This document shows positions 44,072 to 53,625 of a DNA stretch of 64,000 nucleotides, one piece after another. Source of the stretch: Achromobacter denitrificans NBRC 15125 (GTDB lineage Bacteria > Pseudomonadota > Gammaproteobacteria > Burkholderiales > Burkholderiaceae_B); contig NZ_BCTQ01000008.1 in NCBI RefSeq assembly GCF_001571365.1, positions 1 through 64,000 on the forward strand, read 5' to 3'. Under the pieces are notes generated by a model. The model searched no databases, was not told the origin of the DNA, and saw nothing but the letters and a program-made list of their open reading frames with translations. Within the stretch, counting starts at the first letter, position 1. Every line of letters begins with the position of its first letter. Both the position numbers and the translations under genes were made by a program.

Positions 44072-44860
44072 ATGGCAGATCTTTCGGGGCGGGTCGCCCT
44101 GGTTACCGGCTCGACCAGCGGCATCGGCCTGGCCGTGGCCAGGCGCCTGGCGCGGTCCGGCGCCACCCTGGTCCTCAATGGCCTGGCCGACGCGGCCGCC
44201 GCCGACGCGCTGTGCGCCGAATTCCGGGAAACCTATGGCGTGCCCGTGCGCTTCCAACCCTGCGACCTGCGCAAGCCGGCCGAGATCGAAGCCATGATGG
44301 CGGAGCTGAACGAGGCGTACGGCGCGCTGGACATCCTGGTCAATAACGCCGGCATCCAGCACGTCAGCCAGATCGAGGCCTTTCCCGTCGAGAAATGGGA
44401 CGACATGATCGCGGTCAACCTGTCCGCCAGCTTCCACACGATCCGCACGGCGCTGCCCGCCATGCGCGCGCGCAACTGGGGCCGAATCGTCAATATGGCG
44501 TCCATCAGCGGCCTGCGCGGCCGCGCCGGCAAGACCGGCTACAACGCCACCAAGCACGGGCTTATCGGGCTGACCAAATCCGTGGCCCTGGAAACCGCGA
44601 AGACCGCCATCACCTGCAACGCCATCTGCCCCGGCTGGGTCCACACGCCGCTGGTGCAGAAGCAGATCGACGCGCTGGCCGAACGCGACGGCCTGGACAA
44701 CGCGGCCGCCACCGACCGGCTGCTGGGACTGCGCCAGCCGTCGGGCAAGTTCGTGACCCTGGAGCAGATAGCCGGCCTGTGCGAATTCTTCTGCTCGCCG
44801 GACGCGGACGAAGTCCGCGGCGTGGCATGGGCCATGGACGGCGGCACGACGGCGGCCTGA
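44072..44860 (+). CDS. SDR oxidoreductase, 3-hydroxybutyrate dehydrogenase-like
   Basis: The protein has 262 residues: ALVTGSTSGIGLAVA (about 9-23), LVNNAGIQHVSQIEAFP (about 88), catalytic Ser in NMASISGL and Tyr/Lys in GYNATKHGL. The segment ICPGWVHTPLVQKQI is characteristic of D-3-hydroxybutyrate dehydrogenases, which oxidise 3-hydroxybutyrate to acetoacetate with NAD. Acetoacetate is also a product of the next gene's reaction, so a shared pathway is plausible. Confidence 0.87.
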   Translation: MADLSGRVALVTGSTSGIGLAVARRLARSGATLVLNGLADAAAADALCAEFRETYGVPVRFQPCDLRKPAEIEAMMAELNEAYGALDILVNNAGIQHVSQIEAFPVEKWDDMIAVNLSASFHTIRTALPAMRARNWGRIVNMASISGLRGRAGKTGYNATKHGLIGLTKSVALETAKTAITCNAICPGWVHTPLVQKQIDALAERDGLDNAAATDRLLGLRQPSGKFVTLEQIAGLCEFFCSPDADEVRGVAWAMDGGTTAA

Positions 44861-44883
44861 AGCCGCGGACTCTGGAGACCCTG

Positions 44884-46194
44884 ATGCTGGACCATACCCA
44901 CGCGCCCGAAGCGGCAAGCTGGATCGACGCCGCCCTCGGCCACGCGGACTTTCCCATACAGAACCTGCCCATGGGCGTCTTCCGCCGGGATGGCGGCGCG
45001 CCGCGCGTGGGCGTGGCGATCGGCGACCGGGTGCTGGACGCCCGCGCCGCCGTCGAACTGGGCCTGCTCGACGGCCTGGAGCCGGCCTCGCGCCAGGCCC
45101 TGGCGGCCCCGACGCTCAATGCCTGGATGGCCCTGCCCGCCGCCGCGCGCACGGCGCTGCGCCATGCCGTGTTCGCCCTGCTCGACGCGAACCATCCGCA
45201 ACGCGCGCGCCACGCCGCGCTGGCCGGCCAACTGCTGCATCCGCAGACGGAATGCGAGATGCTCCTGCCCGCCGACATCGGCGACTACACGGACTTCTAC
45301 GCCGGCATCCACCACGCCACGCAGGTGGGCAAGCTGTTCCGCCCCGACAACCCGCTGATGCCGAACTACAAGCACGTGCCGATCGCGTATCACGGCCGCG
45401 CCTCCTCCATCCGCCCCTCCGGCGCTCCGGTGCGGCGCCCGACCGGCCAGGTCAGGACCGCCAAGGGCGTGGACGTCCCGGCGCTGCGGCCGTCGGCGCA
45501 ACTGGACTTCGAACTGGAGCTGGCGATCTGGATCGGGCCGGGCAATCCGCTGGGCGCTCCGGTTCCCCTGGCCTCGGCGGCCGGCCACGCGGCCGGCTAC
45601 GGCTTGCTGAACGATTGGTCCGCCCGCGACATCCAGGCCTGGGAATACCAGCCTCTCGGCCCCTTCCAGGGCAAGAACTTCGCCTCGACGGTGTCTCCCT
45701 GGATCGTCACGGCCGACGCGCTGGCGCCGTTCCGCTGCGCGCCCATGGCGCGCGGCAGCGACGACCCGGAACTGCTCCCCTATCTGCGCGACGACGCCGA
45801 TTCCGCCACGGGCGGGCTGGCCGTCGCGCTGGAAGCCCGGCTGTCGACGGCGCGCATGCGCGAACTGGCGCTCGACCCCCATCGGCTTGCCGCCAGCGAC
45901 ACGCGCCACCTGTATTGGACGCCCGCGCAGATGGTGGCCCAGCACACCCTGGGCGGCTGCAACCTGCGCCCCGGGGACCTGCTCGGTTCCGGCACCATCT
46001 CCACGCCGGACGACGGCGGGCACGGCAGCCTGCTCGAACTCACGCGAGGCGGCACCCGGCCCATCGAATTGCCTTCGGGCGAAACCCGGCTGTTCCTGGA
46101 AGCGGGAGACGAAATCCTGCTGACGGCGTACTGCCAGCGCGACGGCTACCCGCGCATCGGCTTCGGCGAGAGCCGCGCCCGCATCATCGACTGA
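44884..46194 (+). CDS. fahA: Fumarylacetoacetase
   Basis: Hydrolyses fumarylacetoacetate to fumarate and acetoacetate. The start at 44884 behind CTGGAGAC gives 436 residues with the FAH N-terminal beta domain. The catalytic domain shows YTDFYAGIHHATQVG (catalytic His), FELELAIWIG (metal Glu), LNDWSARDIQAWEY (metal Asp) and GTISTPDDGGHGSLLELT. Homogentisate dioxygenase, its usual partner, is not in the window. It is 23 bp after the SDR gene. Confidence 0.93.
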   Translation: MLDHTHAPEAASWIDAALGHADFPIQNLPMGVFRRDGGAPRVGVAIGDRVLDARAAVELGLLDGLEPASRQALAAPTLNAWMALPAAARTALRHAVFALLDANHPQRARHAALAGQLLHPQTECEMLLPADIGDYTDFYAGIHHATQVGKLFRPDNPLMPNYKHVPIAYHGRASSIRPSGAPVRRPTGQVRTAKGVDVPALRPSAQLDFELELAIWIGPGNPLGAPVPLASAAGHAAGYGLLNDWSARDIQAWEYQPLGPFQGKNFASTVSPWIVTADALAPFRCAPMARGSDDPELLPYLRDDADSATGGLAVALEARLSTARMRELALDPHRLAASDTRHLYWTPAQMVAQHTLGGCNLRPGDLLGSGTISTPDDGGHGSLLELTRGGTRPIELPSGETRLFLEAGDEILLTAYCQRDGYPRIGFGESRARIID

Positions 46195-46251
46195 CCCCTA
46201 TAACAGGCCTCCGCCCGACCGGAGGCCCCGCACACATAACGGAGACATGGC

Positions 46252-47211
46252 ATGAAGAAGATTTTCGCAGCAGCCGCGATGGCCCTGGCCGCCACGGCCG
46301 GCACCCCCGCCCTGGCGCAGGACTACCCCAGCCACCCCATCCGCCTGATCATCCCGTACTCGGCGGGCGGCGTCACCGACGTGGTCGGCCGCGCGCTGGC
46401 CGAACAATCGGGCAAGCGGCTGGGCCAGACCGTCGTGGTCGAGAACAAGACCGGCGCCAACGGCACGCTGGGCGCGACGCAGATGCTCAACACCGCGCCG
46501 GACGGCTACACGGTCACCATGGTGCCGATCGGGATCTTCCGCATGCCCCACATCACCGGCACGCGCTACGACCCGATCAAGGACCTGACCTACATCTCCA
46601 TGATCGCCGGCTACAACTACTACGTGGCCGTCAGCGCCGACTCGCCCTGGAAGACGCTGGGCGACCTGGTCGACTACGCGAAGGCCAAGCCGGACGCCCT
46701 CTCCTACGGCACGCCGGGCGCCTACAGCAGCCAGCACATCGCCATGGTGCAGCTGGGCGAGGCCGCCGGCGCCAAGTGGACGCACGTGCCCTACAAGGGC
46801 GACTCCGACGCCCTGTCGGCCATGCTGGGCGGCCACATCCAGGTGCTGGTCGGCGCCAGCACCATCCTGCCCTACGTCGCCTCGGGCAAAGTCCGCATCC
46901 TCGCCTCGCTGGGCGATCGCCGCTCGCCCGACCTGCCCGACGTGCCCACCCTGAAAGAGTCCGGTTATCCGGTGGTCCATACCTCGCCCTTCGGCATCGC
47001 CGGCCCCAAGGGCATGGACCCCGCCGTGATCGCCAGGCTCGACGGCGCGTTCCGCGATACGCTCAAGGACGAGGCCTTCCTGGCCCTGCTGCGCCAATCC
47101 GGCGTCTCGCCCCAGTACATGGATTCCGCGTCCTACACCAAGGCGGCCGAGGCCAGCGCCGACACCGAGCGCGAAGTCATCAAGAAACTGGGCAACATCA
47201 TCAATAAATAG
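46252..47211 (+). CDS. Bug-family tripartite tricarboxylate transporter substrate-binding protein
   Basis: The 319-residue periplasmic receptor is preceded by ACGGAGAC, with a signal ending PALAQDYPSHPIRLII. Motifs: GGVTDVVGRALAEQ, VENKTGANGTLGA, LSYGTPGAYSSQHIAMVQLG and HVPYKGDSDALSAMLGG. It is the last gene of the SDR/fahA operon and probably supplies an aromatic or dicarboxylate substrate for that pathway (inference). Confidence 0.92.
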   Translation: MKKIFAAAAMALAATAGTPALAQDYPSHPIRLIIPYSAGGVTDVVGRALAEQSGKRLGQTVVVENKTGANGTLGATQMLNTAPDGYTVTMVPIGIFRMPHITGTRYDPIKDLTYISMIAGYNYYVAVSADSPWKTLGDLVDYAKAKPDALSYGTPGAYSSQHIAMVQLGEAAGAKWTHVPYKGDSDALSAMLGGHIQVLVGASTILPYVASGKVRILASLGDRRSPDLPDVPTLKESGYPVVHTSPFGIAGPKGMDPAVIARLDGAFRDTLKDEAFLALLRQSGVSPQYMDSASYTKAAEASADTEREVIKKLGNIINK

Positions 47212-47241
47212 AGCTTCGGCGAAAACGAAGTCCTCTCAAGT

Positions 47242-47279
47242 CGATTGCGGCGCGCATCTGTTCCCGCTCGCCGCAATCG
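47242..47279. other. 11-bp inverted repeat after the Bug gene
   Basis: CGATTGCGGCG (47242-47252) and CGCCGCAATCG (47269-47279) are perfect complements with a 16-nt loop and no T-run. It could terminate the operon or mark the edge of the AT-rich insertion that follows. The rest of the 47212-47513 gap shows no gene. Confidence 0.5.
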
Positions 47280-47513
47280 TCTCGTCGACTGCGGACGGGT
47301 GGTTAAATCCATGTGGGAGTCATGTCCCGCCACCAAGCTGGCTCCATACGAGCATGCCGCGCGACGACCCTACGTCCCCCTTGCGCACTAGACACCACCA
47401 CTTTGTGCATTACCCACAATTTGCGCTGAGCTGAACGCAAGGGGAAGAAGTGGCACCTGCAAAGGAACACGCATTATGTGACAATACGCTGCCATAATTT
47501 ACTGGGTGTGCAC

Positions 47514-48797
47514 ATGAAGACACATGAAGTATTTGGGATTCAGGCTGAGGTTCGCGAATATTCCTACATTGATCGAGGTGATCTCGATTTGGAGTTTCTC
47601 AAACTGATTGAACGCCAGCATACGCATATCGCGATCAGGGGAGCTTCGAAAGCCGGCAAATCATGGTTGCGCCAGCGCGTATTGCACGACCCAATCATTG
47701 TTCAATGCAGACTTCAATACACTACCCTTGATATATATCGGGACGCCCTTGCCAAACTCGACATCAGTATCGAGGGAGAACGAACAAGAACACTTGGCGT
47801 GAACGGGCGACTGTCGGCCTCAGGCGAAGCGGGATTTAAGCTCCTCGCCAAAGTGACCGGCGAAATCGAAACTGAAGGCGGTTACGAGGCCGGAAAGACT
47901 ACGAAAGTTGTAGGTAAGGATCTCCATGATCTCGACTTTATCGCAGAGATCATTCGCTCTTCCGGACGAATTCTCGTAATCGAGGATTTTCACTACCTAA
48001 CCACCGAAGAACAGAAGAAATTTGCGTTCGATTTGAAGACCCTCTGGGACTACAAAACTTACGTGGTGGTTGTCGGAGTTTGGATCAGCGAAAATATGCT
48101 GATTACTTTGAACCCTGACCTCTCAGATCGTATCGAAGAAATTTCCGTCACTTGGCAAGAACATGAACTAAAGGCGGTCCTTAGTAAAGGGGCGAAGAAC
48201 TTGGGTCTTGAATTGTCAGAGCCGATGACCTCAGAGTTGGCGCGAATTTCGTATGGAAGCGTCGGCTTAGTGCAAAAACTGGCACTACGCACAATAGCCG
48301 ATGAGTTGGACATCCCCGATGGTTCCAAGCGGTCAGACCCATTGCGATTGGATTTTCCAAATGCTGTGAAAGATGCTGCAATGCATGTCTCGGAACAGCT
48401 CAATCAGCTCTACCAAGCCTTCGCCAAACGCGTATGTGAAGGCATCCGCAACCGGCCAAATTCAACAGGAATTTACGCGCATGCAATGGCTGCAATCATG
48501 TCGGCAACGGATGAGCAGCTCTCACAAGGCCTCAGTGCGCGCGTAATTTATGCTGCGGCACATGCCCGGCAGCCACGCATTCAGATGGGAAATCTGAAAG
48601 CCGTTCTGTCGCGTTTTCCAGAGCTACAGGTTGACTCGGACGGCCGAGGATTAGTGTTGGCTTATGACCCACAAGACGAGAAAATCACCGTTGTCGACAG
48701 ACAGTTATTGCTATACCGCCAGTTCGCTACTGTTCGATGGCCGTGGGAGGATCTCATCGATGAAGTCTCTCAGCACCAACATGCGTTTGACATGTAG
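47514..48797 (+). CDS. Orphan P-loop ATPase (AAA/STAND-like), AT-rich accessory gene
   Basis: The protein has 427 residues from the ATG at 47514 (a GTG at 47478 is an alternative). Walker A GASKAGKS is at about 43-50 and Walker B ILVIEDFH at about 153-160. The DExH-like acidic pair, a following strand VVVVGVWI and then ISVTWQEHELKAVLSKG resemble the sensor and helical region of ORC/STAND-type ATPases. The C-terminal third contains a helix-rich region of unknown type. No transmembrane or nuclease domain was seen. Base composition and codon use are far more AT-rich than every neighbour, a sign of horizontal transfer. The function is unknown; a regulatory or defence role is possible but not shown. 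Confidence 0.85.
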   Translation: MKTHEVFGIQAEVREYSYIDRGDLDLEFLKLIERQHTHIAIRGASKAGKSWLRQRVLHDPIIVQCRLQYTTLDIYRDALAKLDISIEGERTRTLGVNGRLSASGEAGFKLLAKVTGEIETEGGYEAGKTTKVVGKDLHDLDFIAEIIRSSGRILVIEDFHYLTTEEQKKFAFDLKTLWDYKTYVVVVGVWISENMLITLNPDLSDRIEEISVTWQEHELKAVLSKGAKNLGLELSEPMTSELARISYGSVGLVQKLALRTIADELDIPDGSKRSDPLRLDFPNAVKDAAMHVSEQLNQLYQAFAKRVCEGIRNRPNSTGIYAHAMAAIMSATDEQLSQGLSARVIYAAAHARQPRIQMGNLKAVLSRFPELQVDSDGRGLVLAYDPQDEKITVVDRQLLLYRQFATVRWPWEDLIDEVSQHQHAFDM

Positions 48798-49136
48798 TTG
48801 CCGGCTAGTCATGCACTGAGTACCGTTTCACAACAGTGACGTAGACGTGGCGGCAGGTGTCGATGCCTGCCATGCCACCTACGTCTAATGTGGAATTTCT
48901 GTCATATGCTTGGGCTAGCAATCCATTCTTAGGCAACTGCCCCGATTGCCAAACGACACAGATCGACACCATCGCCTGGGACAACATCGATCCAACATAG
49001 CATTCATGCATGCGAAAACTGCGGGCTCAGATGCAACGCTTCCCCATTCGCCATCACCAATACTGAAAAAGACAAACACGCTCGAAATCCGTTGCTCGGC
49101 CCCGCAGCCCCTCGCCCGCCCGATACAATTACGGGC
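48798..49136. other. AT-richer intergenic region between the ATPase and mutS
   Basis: These 339 bp contain the hairpin at 48838-48885 and, at the right end, TACAAT (49124-49129), a good -10 placed only 7 nt before the mutS ATG. No credible gene was found. Normal GC content resumes at about 49100, which may mark the right border of the insertion. Confidence 0.6.
48838..48885. other. Long imperfect hairpin downstream of the orphan ATPase
   Basis: GACGTAG...GTGGC..GGCAGG pairs with CCTGCC..GCCAC...CTACGTC, giving about 18 paired bases with two small bulges and an 8-nt loop. It begins 40 bp after the ATPase stop. Only a weak T-rich tail follows, so it may be a terminator, a processed RNA structure or an element boundary. 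Confidence 0.55.
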
Positions 49137-51806
49137 ATGAATTCAGCAACGCCCCACTCCGCCGCCGACGCCCTTTCGGGCCACACTCCCATGATGCAGC
49201 AATACCTCCGCCTGAAGGCGGAGGCCGGTCCCTTGCTGCTGTTCTACCGCATGGGCGACTTCTATGAAATGTTCTACGAAGACGCGGAGCGCGGCGCGCG
49301 CCTGCTCAATCTCACGCTGACCAAGCGGGGATCGTCCAACGGCATTCCCATCCCCATGGCGGGCCTGCCCGTGCACGCGATGGAGCAGTACCTGGCGCGC
49401 CTGGTCGCGATGGGCGAATCGATCGCCATCTGCGAGCAGATCGGCGATCCGGCCGCTTCCAAGGGCCCGGTCGAACGCCGCATCGTGCGCATCGTGACGC
49501 CCGGCACCCTGACCGACGACGCGCTGCTGCCGGCCAAGGCCGACCGCGCGCTGGCCGCGGTGGTCGTCATCGGCCCGGCGCGCGCGCCGCGCGCCGGCGT
49601 GGCCTGGCTGAACCTCGCCAGCGGCGAGTTCCGCGTGACCGAATGCGCGCCCGCCCAGCTGGAATCGGAACTGCACCGCATCGCGCCCGCCGAGGTCATC
49701 TGCGCCGACGGCGCCGAATTCGATTTCCCCTTCGAAAGCGCCCGCACCCGCGTGCCGGACTGGCACTTCGAGACCGACAGCGCGCGCGCCCACCTGCTGG
49801 CGCATTTCAAGACCGACACGCTGGCGGGCTTCGATGTCGAAGACATGCCGGCCGGCGTCTGCGCGGCGGGCGCCCTGCTGCGCTACGCGGCCCGCACCCA
49901 GTCGCAGGCCCTGGCCCACGTGCAGACGCTGTCCGCCGAGCGCCCCGGCCAGTACGTGCTGCTGGACCCGGTCACCCGCCGCAACCTGGAGCTGACCCAG
50001 ACCCTCTCCGGCGAAGACTCGCCCACGCTGTTCTCGCTGCTGGACGATTGCCGCACGCCCATGGGCAGCCGCCTGCTGCGCCGCTGGCTGCATCACCCGC
50101 TGCGCGAGAACGAACCGGCGCAAGCCCGCCAGCAAGCCATCTCGGCGCTGCTGGCCGGCCGCATGGACGTGGAGCAGACCTTCGGCGGGTCCGGTTTCGG
50201 CTCGGCCGGTCTGCTGGAATCGCTGCGCGGCGCGCTGAACGCCTTCCCCGACATCGAGCGCATCGCCACGCGCCTGGCGCTGCGCTCGGTGCGCCCGCGC
50301 GAACTCGCCAGCCTGCGCGACGCGCTGCAGGCGCTGCCGGCGCTGCGCGAGCAGGTCGAGCCGATGGCGGATTCGCCGCGCCTGGGCGACCTGGTTTCGC
50401 ACCTGTCGGTCGATCCGGCGCTGGCCGCCCTGCTGGTGCGCGCCATCGCGGCCGAGCCCGCTGTCGCCATCCGCGACGGCGGCGTGCTGGCCCCGGGATT
50501 CGACTCTGAGCTGGACGAACTGCGCGCGCTGGCCGCCGACGGCGGCGACTTCCTGGTGCAGCTGGAAGCCCGCGAGCGCGAGCGCACCGGCATCAGCAAC
50601 CTGCGCGTGGAGTTCAACCGGGTGCATGGCTTCTACATCGAAGTCACCAAGGGCCAGACGGCGAAAGTGCCGGAAGACTACCGCCGCCGCCAGACGCTGA
50701 AGAACGCCGAACGCTACATCACGCCCGAACTCAAGACCTGGGAAGACAAGGTGCTGTCGGCGCAGGACCGCTCGCTGGCCCGCGAGAAGTGGCTGTTCGA
50801 GCAACTGCTCGACGTGCTGGCCGAGCACGTGCGCCCGCTGTCGGACTGCGCCGCCGCACTGGCCGAACTGGATGCGCTGGCCTCGCTGGCCGAGCACGCG
50901 CGCCGCCACGACTGGATCGCGCCCGAACTGTCCGAGCAGGCCGACATCGACATCGAGGCCGGGCGCCACCCCGTGGTGGAACACGCGATCGAGCGCTTCA
51001 CGCCCAACGGCTGCCGGCTGGAGCCCGCCCGCCGCATGCTGCTGATCACCGGCCCGAACATGGGCGGTAAATCGACCTACATGCGGCAGGTGGCGCTGAT
51101 CGTGCTGCTGGCGCGCATCGGCAGCTTCGTGCCCGCGGCGCGCGCTCGCATCGGCAAGATCGACCGCATCTTCACCCGCATCGGCGCGGCCGACGACCTG
51201 GCCGGCGGACGCTCGACCTTCATGATGGAGATGACCGAGGCCGCCGCCATCCTGTCGGCCAGCACGCCCAACAGCCTGGTGCTGATGGACGAGATCGGCC
51301 GCGGCACGTCGACCTACGACGGCCTGGCGCTGGCCTGGGCCATCGCCTGCCGCCTGCTGGCGCACAACCGCGCGCTGACGCTGTTCGCCACGCACTACTT
51401 CGAACTGACGCGCCTGCCGGCCGAGCAGCCGGCTTCCGCCAACGTGCACCTGGCCGCCGCGGAATCCGCGGGCGGCATCGTGTTCCTGCACGAAGTGCGC
51501 GAAGGCCCCGCCAGCCGCAGCTACGGTATCCAGGTGGCCCAGCGCGCCGGCGTGCCCGCCGCCGTGATCCGCCAGGCCACCCGCGAACTGGAACGCCTGG
51601 AAGCCCAGGGCGCGCCCACGCCGCAGCTCGGCCTGTTCTCGGCCGCGGCCGAGGCCGACGCCCACGCGGACGCCGAGGCCGAACGCGTCGACGCCTTCGA
51701 GGCGCTGGATGCGCTGCGCGAGGAACTTACCGCCATCGATCCCGACAGCCTCACCCCGCGCGAAGCGCTGGATGCCCTTTACCGCTTGAAGAAGCACCTC
51801 CAATGA
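49137..51806 (+). CDS. mutS: MutS, DNA mismatch repair ATPase
   Basis: Recognises mismatches and recruits MutL. The protein has 889 residues from [27 protein letters not shown]; this start aligns with E. coli MutS, while an upstream in-frame opening does not. The mismatch-reading Phe-x-Glu is in [14 protein letters not shown] (about 40-53). The core and clamp follow, then Walker [14 protein letters not shown] (about 640-652) and Walker [23 protein letters not shown]. The stop overlaps the next gene by 4 nt. Confidence 0.97.
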   Translation: MNSATPHSAADALSGHTPMMQQYLRLKAEAGPLLLFYRMGDFYEMFYEDAERGARLLNLTLTKRGSSNGIPIPMAGLPVHAMEQYLARLVAMGESIAICEQIGDPAASKGPVERRIVRIVTPGTLTDDALLPAKADRALAAVVVIGPARAPRAGVAWLNLASGEFRVTECAPAQLESELHRIAPAEVICADGAEFDFPFESARTRVPDWHFETDSARAHLLAHFKTDTLAGFDVEDMPAGVCAAGALLRYAARTQSQALAHVQTLSAERPGQYVLLDPVTRRNLELTQTLSGEDSPTLFSLLDDCRTPMGSRLLRRWLHHPLRENEPAQARQQAISALLAGRMDVEQTFGGSGFGSAGLLESLRGALNAFPDIERIATRLALRSVRPRELASLRDALQALPALREQVEPMADSPRLGDLVSHLSVDPALAALLVRAIAAEPAVAIRDGGVLAPGFDSELDELRALAADGGDFLVQLEARERERTGISNLRVEFNRVHGFYIEVTKGQTAKVPEDYRRRQTLKNAERYITPELKTWEDKVLSAQDRSLAREKWLFEQLLDVLAEHVRPLSDCAAALAELDALASLAEHARRHDWIAPELSEQADIDIEAGRHPVVEHAIERFTPNGCRLEPARRMLLITGPNMGGKSTYMRQVALIVLLARIGSFVPAARARIGKIDRIFTRIGAADDLAGGRSTFMMEMTEAAAILSASTPNSLVLMDEIGRGTSTYDGLALAWAIACRLLAHNRALTLFATHYFELTRLPAEQPASANVHLAAAESAGGIVFLHEVREGPASRSYGIQVAQRAGVPAAVIRQATRELERLEAQGAPTPQLGLFSAAAEADAHADAEAERVDAFEALDALREELTAIDPDSLTPREALDALYRLKKHLQ

Positions 51807-52996
51807 ACCTCGACCATCCCCTGCCGCTGCTGGGCAACCAAAGCCCCAATGACTTCATGCGCCGCCACTGGCAGCGCAAGCCGCTGCTGATCCGCCAGGC
51901 GATCCCCGGCTTCAAGCCGCCCGTCACCATCGCCGCCATCAAGAAGCTGGCGCGCCGCGACGACGTGGAGTCGCGCCTCATCTGGCGCGAGAACGGCGAA
52001 TGGCAAATGGAGAACGGGCCCTTCGCGCGGCTGCCGAAGGACAACGAGGGCGACTGGACCTTGCTGGTGCAGAGCGTGGACCTCCACAGCGATGCCGCGT
52101 CCGAGCTGATGCAGCTGTTCCGCTTCATCCCCGACGCCCGCCTGGACGACGTGATGATCAGCATCGCCAGCCACGGCGGCGGCGTGGGTCCGCACTTCGA
52201 CAGCTACGACGTGTTCCTGCTGCAAGCGGCGGGCGAGCGCGAATGGCGCTACGGCCGCCAGAAGGACCTGTCCCTGGAGCCCGGCCTGCCGCTGAAGATC
52301 CTGAGCCGCTTCGAGCCCGAGGAAACGGCCGTGCTGGCGCCCGGCGACATGCTCTACCTGCCGCCGCAGGCCGCCCACGACGGCGTCGCGGTGGGCGACG
52401 GGTGCATGACGATCTCCATCGGTTTCCGCGCGCCCACGCAGGCCACGCTGGCCCGCGGCCTGCTGGAGGCGGCCGCCGACCAGGTCATGGCGCGCGTCGG
52501 CCTGCTGGGCGGCCCCTATGGCGAGCCTGCCCTGCCCGGACCCAAGCTGTCCGCGGTCTACCGCGATCCGGGCCAGCCCGCCGTCGACACGCCGGCCGCC
52601 CTGCCCGACGCGCTGGTGGCCGCCACCCTGGAAACGGTGGAGAAGCTGCGTTTCGACGATGCGCTGGCCTCGCGCTTCCTGGGCTGCTGGCTGACCGAAC
52701 CCAGCAACCTCAGCGTGTTCGACGGGCCCGAAGGCATGGACGTGGACCTGGAAGAGGATTGGCCCGCGTCGGGCCGGCTGGTGCTGGATCGCCGCAGCCG
52801 CATGCTGTATCGCGGCAAGCAGCTGTTCATCAACGGCGAGACGGCCATGGTGCCGGCCGATGCCGCGCTGCGCGCGCTGGCCGATGCGCGCAGCCTGGAC
52901 TGCGCCGACCCGGCCTGCGCCCGCCTGTCGGACGAGGCGCGCTCCTGCCTGGCGGACTGGCTGGATTCGGGCTGGATCCGCTTCGAGGCGGCGTAG
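51803..52996 (+). CDS. JmjC-type cupin, ribosomal-protein oxygenase-like (RoxA/YcfD)
   Basis: The protein has 397 residues of the 2-oxoglutarate/Fe(II) ribosomal oxygenase group; E. coli RoxA hydroxylates an arginine of ribosomal protein L16. The iron triad is visible as [11 protein letters not shown] (HxD) and [12 protein letters not shown] (distal His), with the N-terminal [20 protein letters not shown] typical of the family. The ATG overlaps the mutS stop, so translation is coupled. Confidence 0.88.
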   Translation: MNLDHPLPLLGNQSPNDFMRRHWQRKPLLIRQAIPGFKPPVTIAAIKKLARRDDVESRLIWRENGEWQMENGPFARLPKDNEGDWTLLVQSVDLHSDAASELMQLFRFIPDARLDDVMISIASHGGGVGPHFDSYDVFLLQAAGEREWRYGRQKDLSLEPGLPLKILSRFEPEETAVLAPGDMLYLPPQAAHDGVAVGDGCMTISIGFRAPTQATLARGLLEAAADQVMARVGLLGGPYGEPALPGPKLSAVYRDPGQPAVDTPAALPDALVAATLETVEKLRFDDALASRFLGCWLTEPSNLSVFDGPEGMDVDLEEDWPASGRLVLDRRSRMLYRGKQLFINGETAMVPADAALRALADARSLDCADPACARLSDEARSCLADWLDSGWIRFEAA

Positions 52997-53213
52997 TATC
53001 TGGAAACGGGTACGTATCTGTCTAGGACAGAACGAAAACAGGTCTATTCGGCGCGTCACATCAGGAAAGACATAACACGAAGCTGAAAGGTTTGTTGCCG
53101 TTGGGAAGCCACCTTTTTAACTTTCACACGGGATCGGCCAGCGTGTTCCTGTAGCCTGGATTCTGGTTTCCCCTAACGGGGTTTCAAGAGTCGTCATCTA
53201 CAGGAGTCTAAAA

Positions 53214-53438
53214 ATGATGAGCAAAACCTTGATTATTGCCTCGGTGCTGGCCGTCGCGCTCAGCGCCTGCAACAAGAAGGAAGATGCCCCGGCGCCCGCG
53301 ACCAACCCCGCTCCGGGCGCCAGCACGCCTGCTCCTTCCACGCCTCCGGCCACTGCCCCGGCGCCGGCGCCCACGCCCAACACCACGCCGGGCGGCGGTT
53401 CGACCACCCCGGGCGGATCGACCACCCCCGCGTCCTAA
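53214..53438 (+). CDS. Small Pro/Ala/Thr-rich lipoprotein
   Basis: The 74-residue protein is preceded by CAGGAG, with a second ATG immediately after the first. The signal ends in a lipobox (ALSAC, Cys about 19), then NKKED and a low-complexity Pro/Ala/Ser/Thr/Gly tail (GGGSTTPGGSTTPAS). It is probably a membrane-anchored extended linker-like protein of unknown role. A possible promoter is TTGCCG (53095-53100), 17 nt, TAACTT (53118-53123). Confidence 0.75.
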   Translation: MMSKTLIIASVLAVALSACNKKEDAPAPATNPAPGASTPAPSTPPATAPAPAPTPNTTPGGGSTTPGGSTTPAS

Positions 53439-53476
53439 ACCGCTCCGCGACGAACCCCCGCAGAGAGAGGACAAGA

Positions 53477-53509
53477 AAGCCCCGGCAGCGCGACTGCCGG
53501 GGCTTTTTT
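53477..53509 (+). terminator. Rho-independent terminator of the small lipoprotein gene
   Basis: An AGCCCCGGCAG/CTGCCGGGGCT stem with a 6-nt loop is followed by six T. Confidence 0.9.
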
Positions 53510-53559
53510 GCGTCTGCGCATCCCCCGCCTGCGCGCCGCTCTCCTGGCCGCGCCGGGAC

Positions 53560-53592
53560 AAAAAAAAGAGGCCCCGCTCGGGGGCCTCTTCT
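53560..53592 (-). terminator. Rho-independent terminator of the dapA-bamC operon
   Basis: On the minus strand GAGGCCCCCGAGCGGGGCCTC forms a strong hairpin followed by a run of U. It lies 34 nt beyond the bamC stop. Confidence 0.9.
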
Positions 53593-53625
53593 TGCAGCCG
53601 GCGCCGGGGCGCCGGGCTGATTGCC

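Noticed and set aside
49143-51803. 886-codon open frame opposite mutS
   Set aside because: A high-GC antisense artefact of low complexity; mutS on the plus strand is certain.
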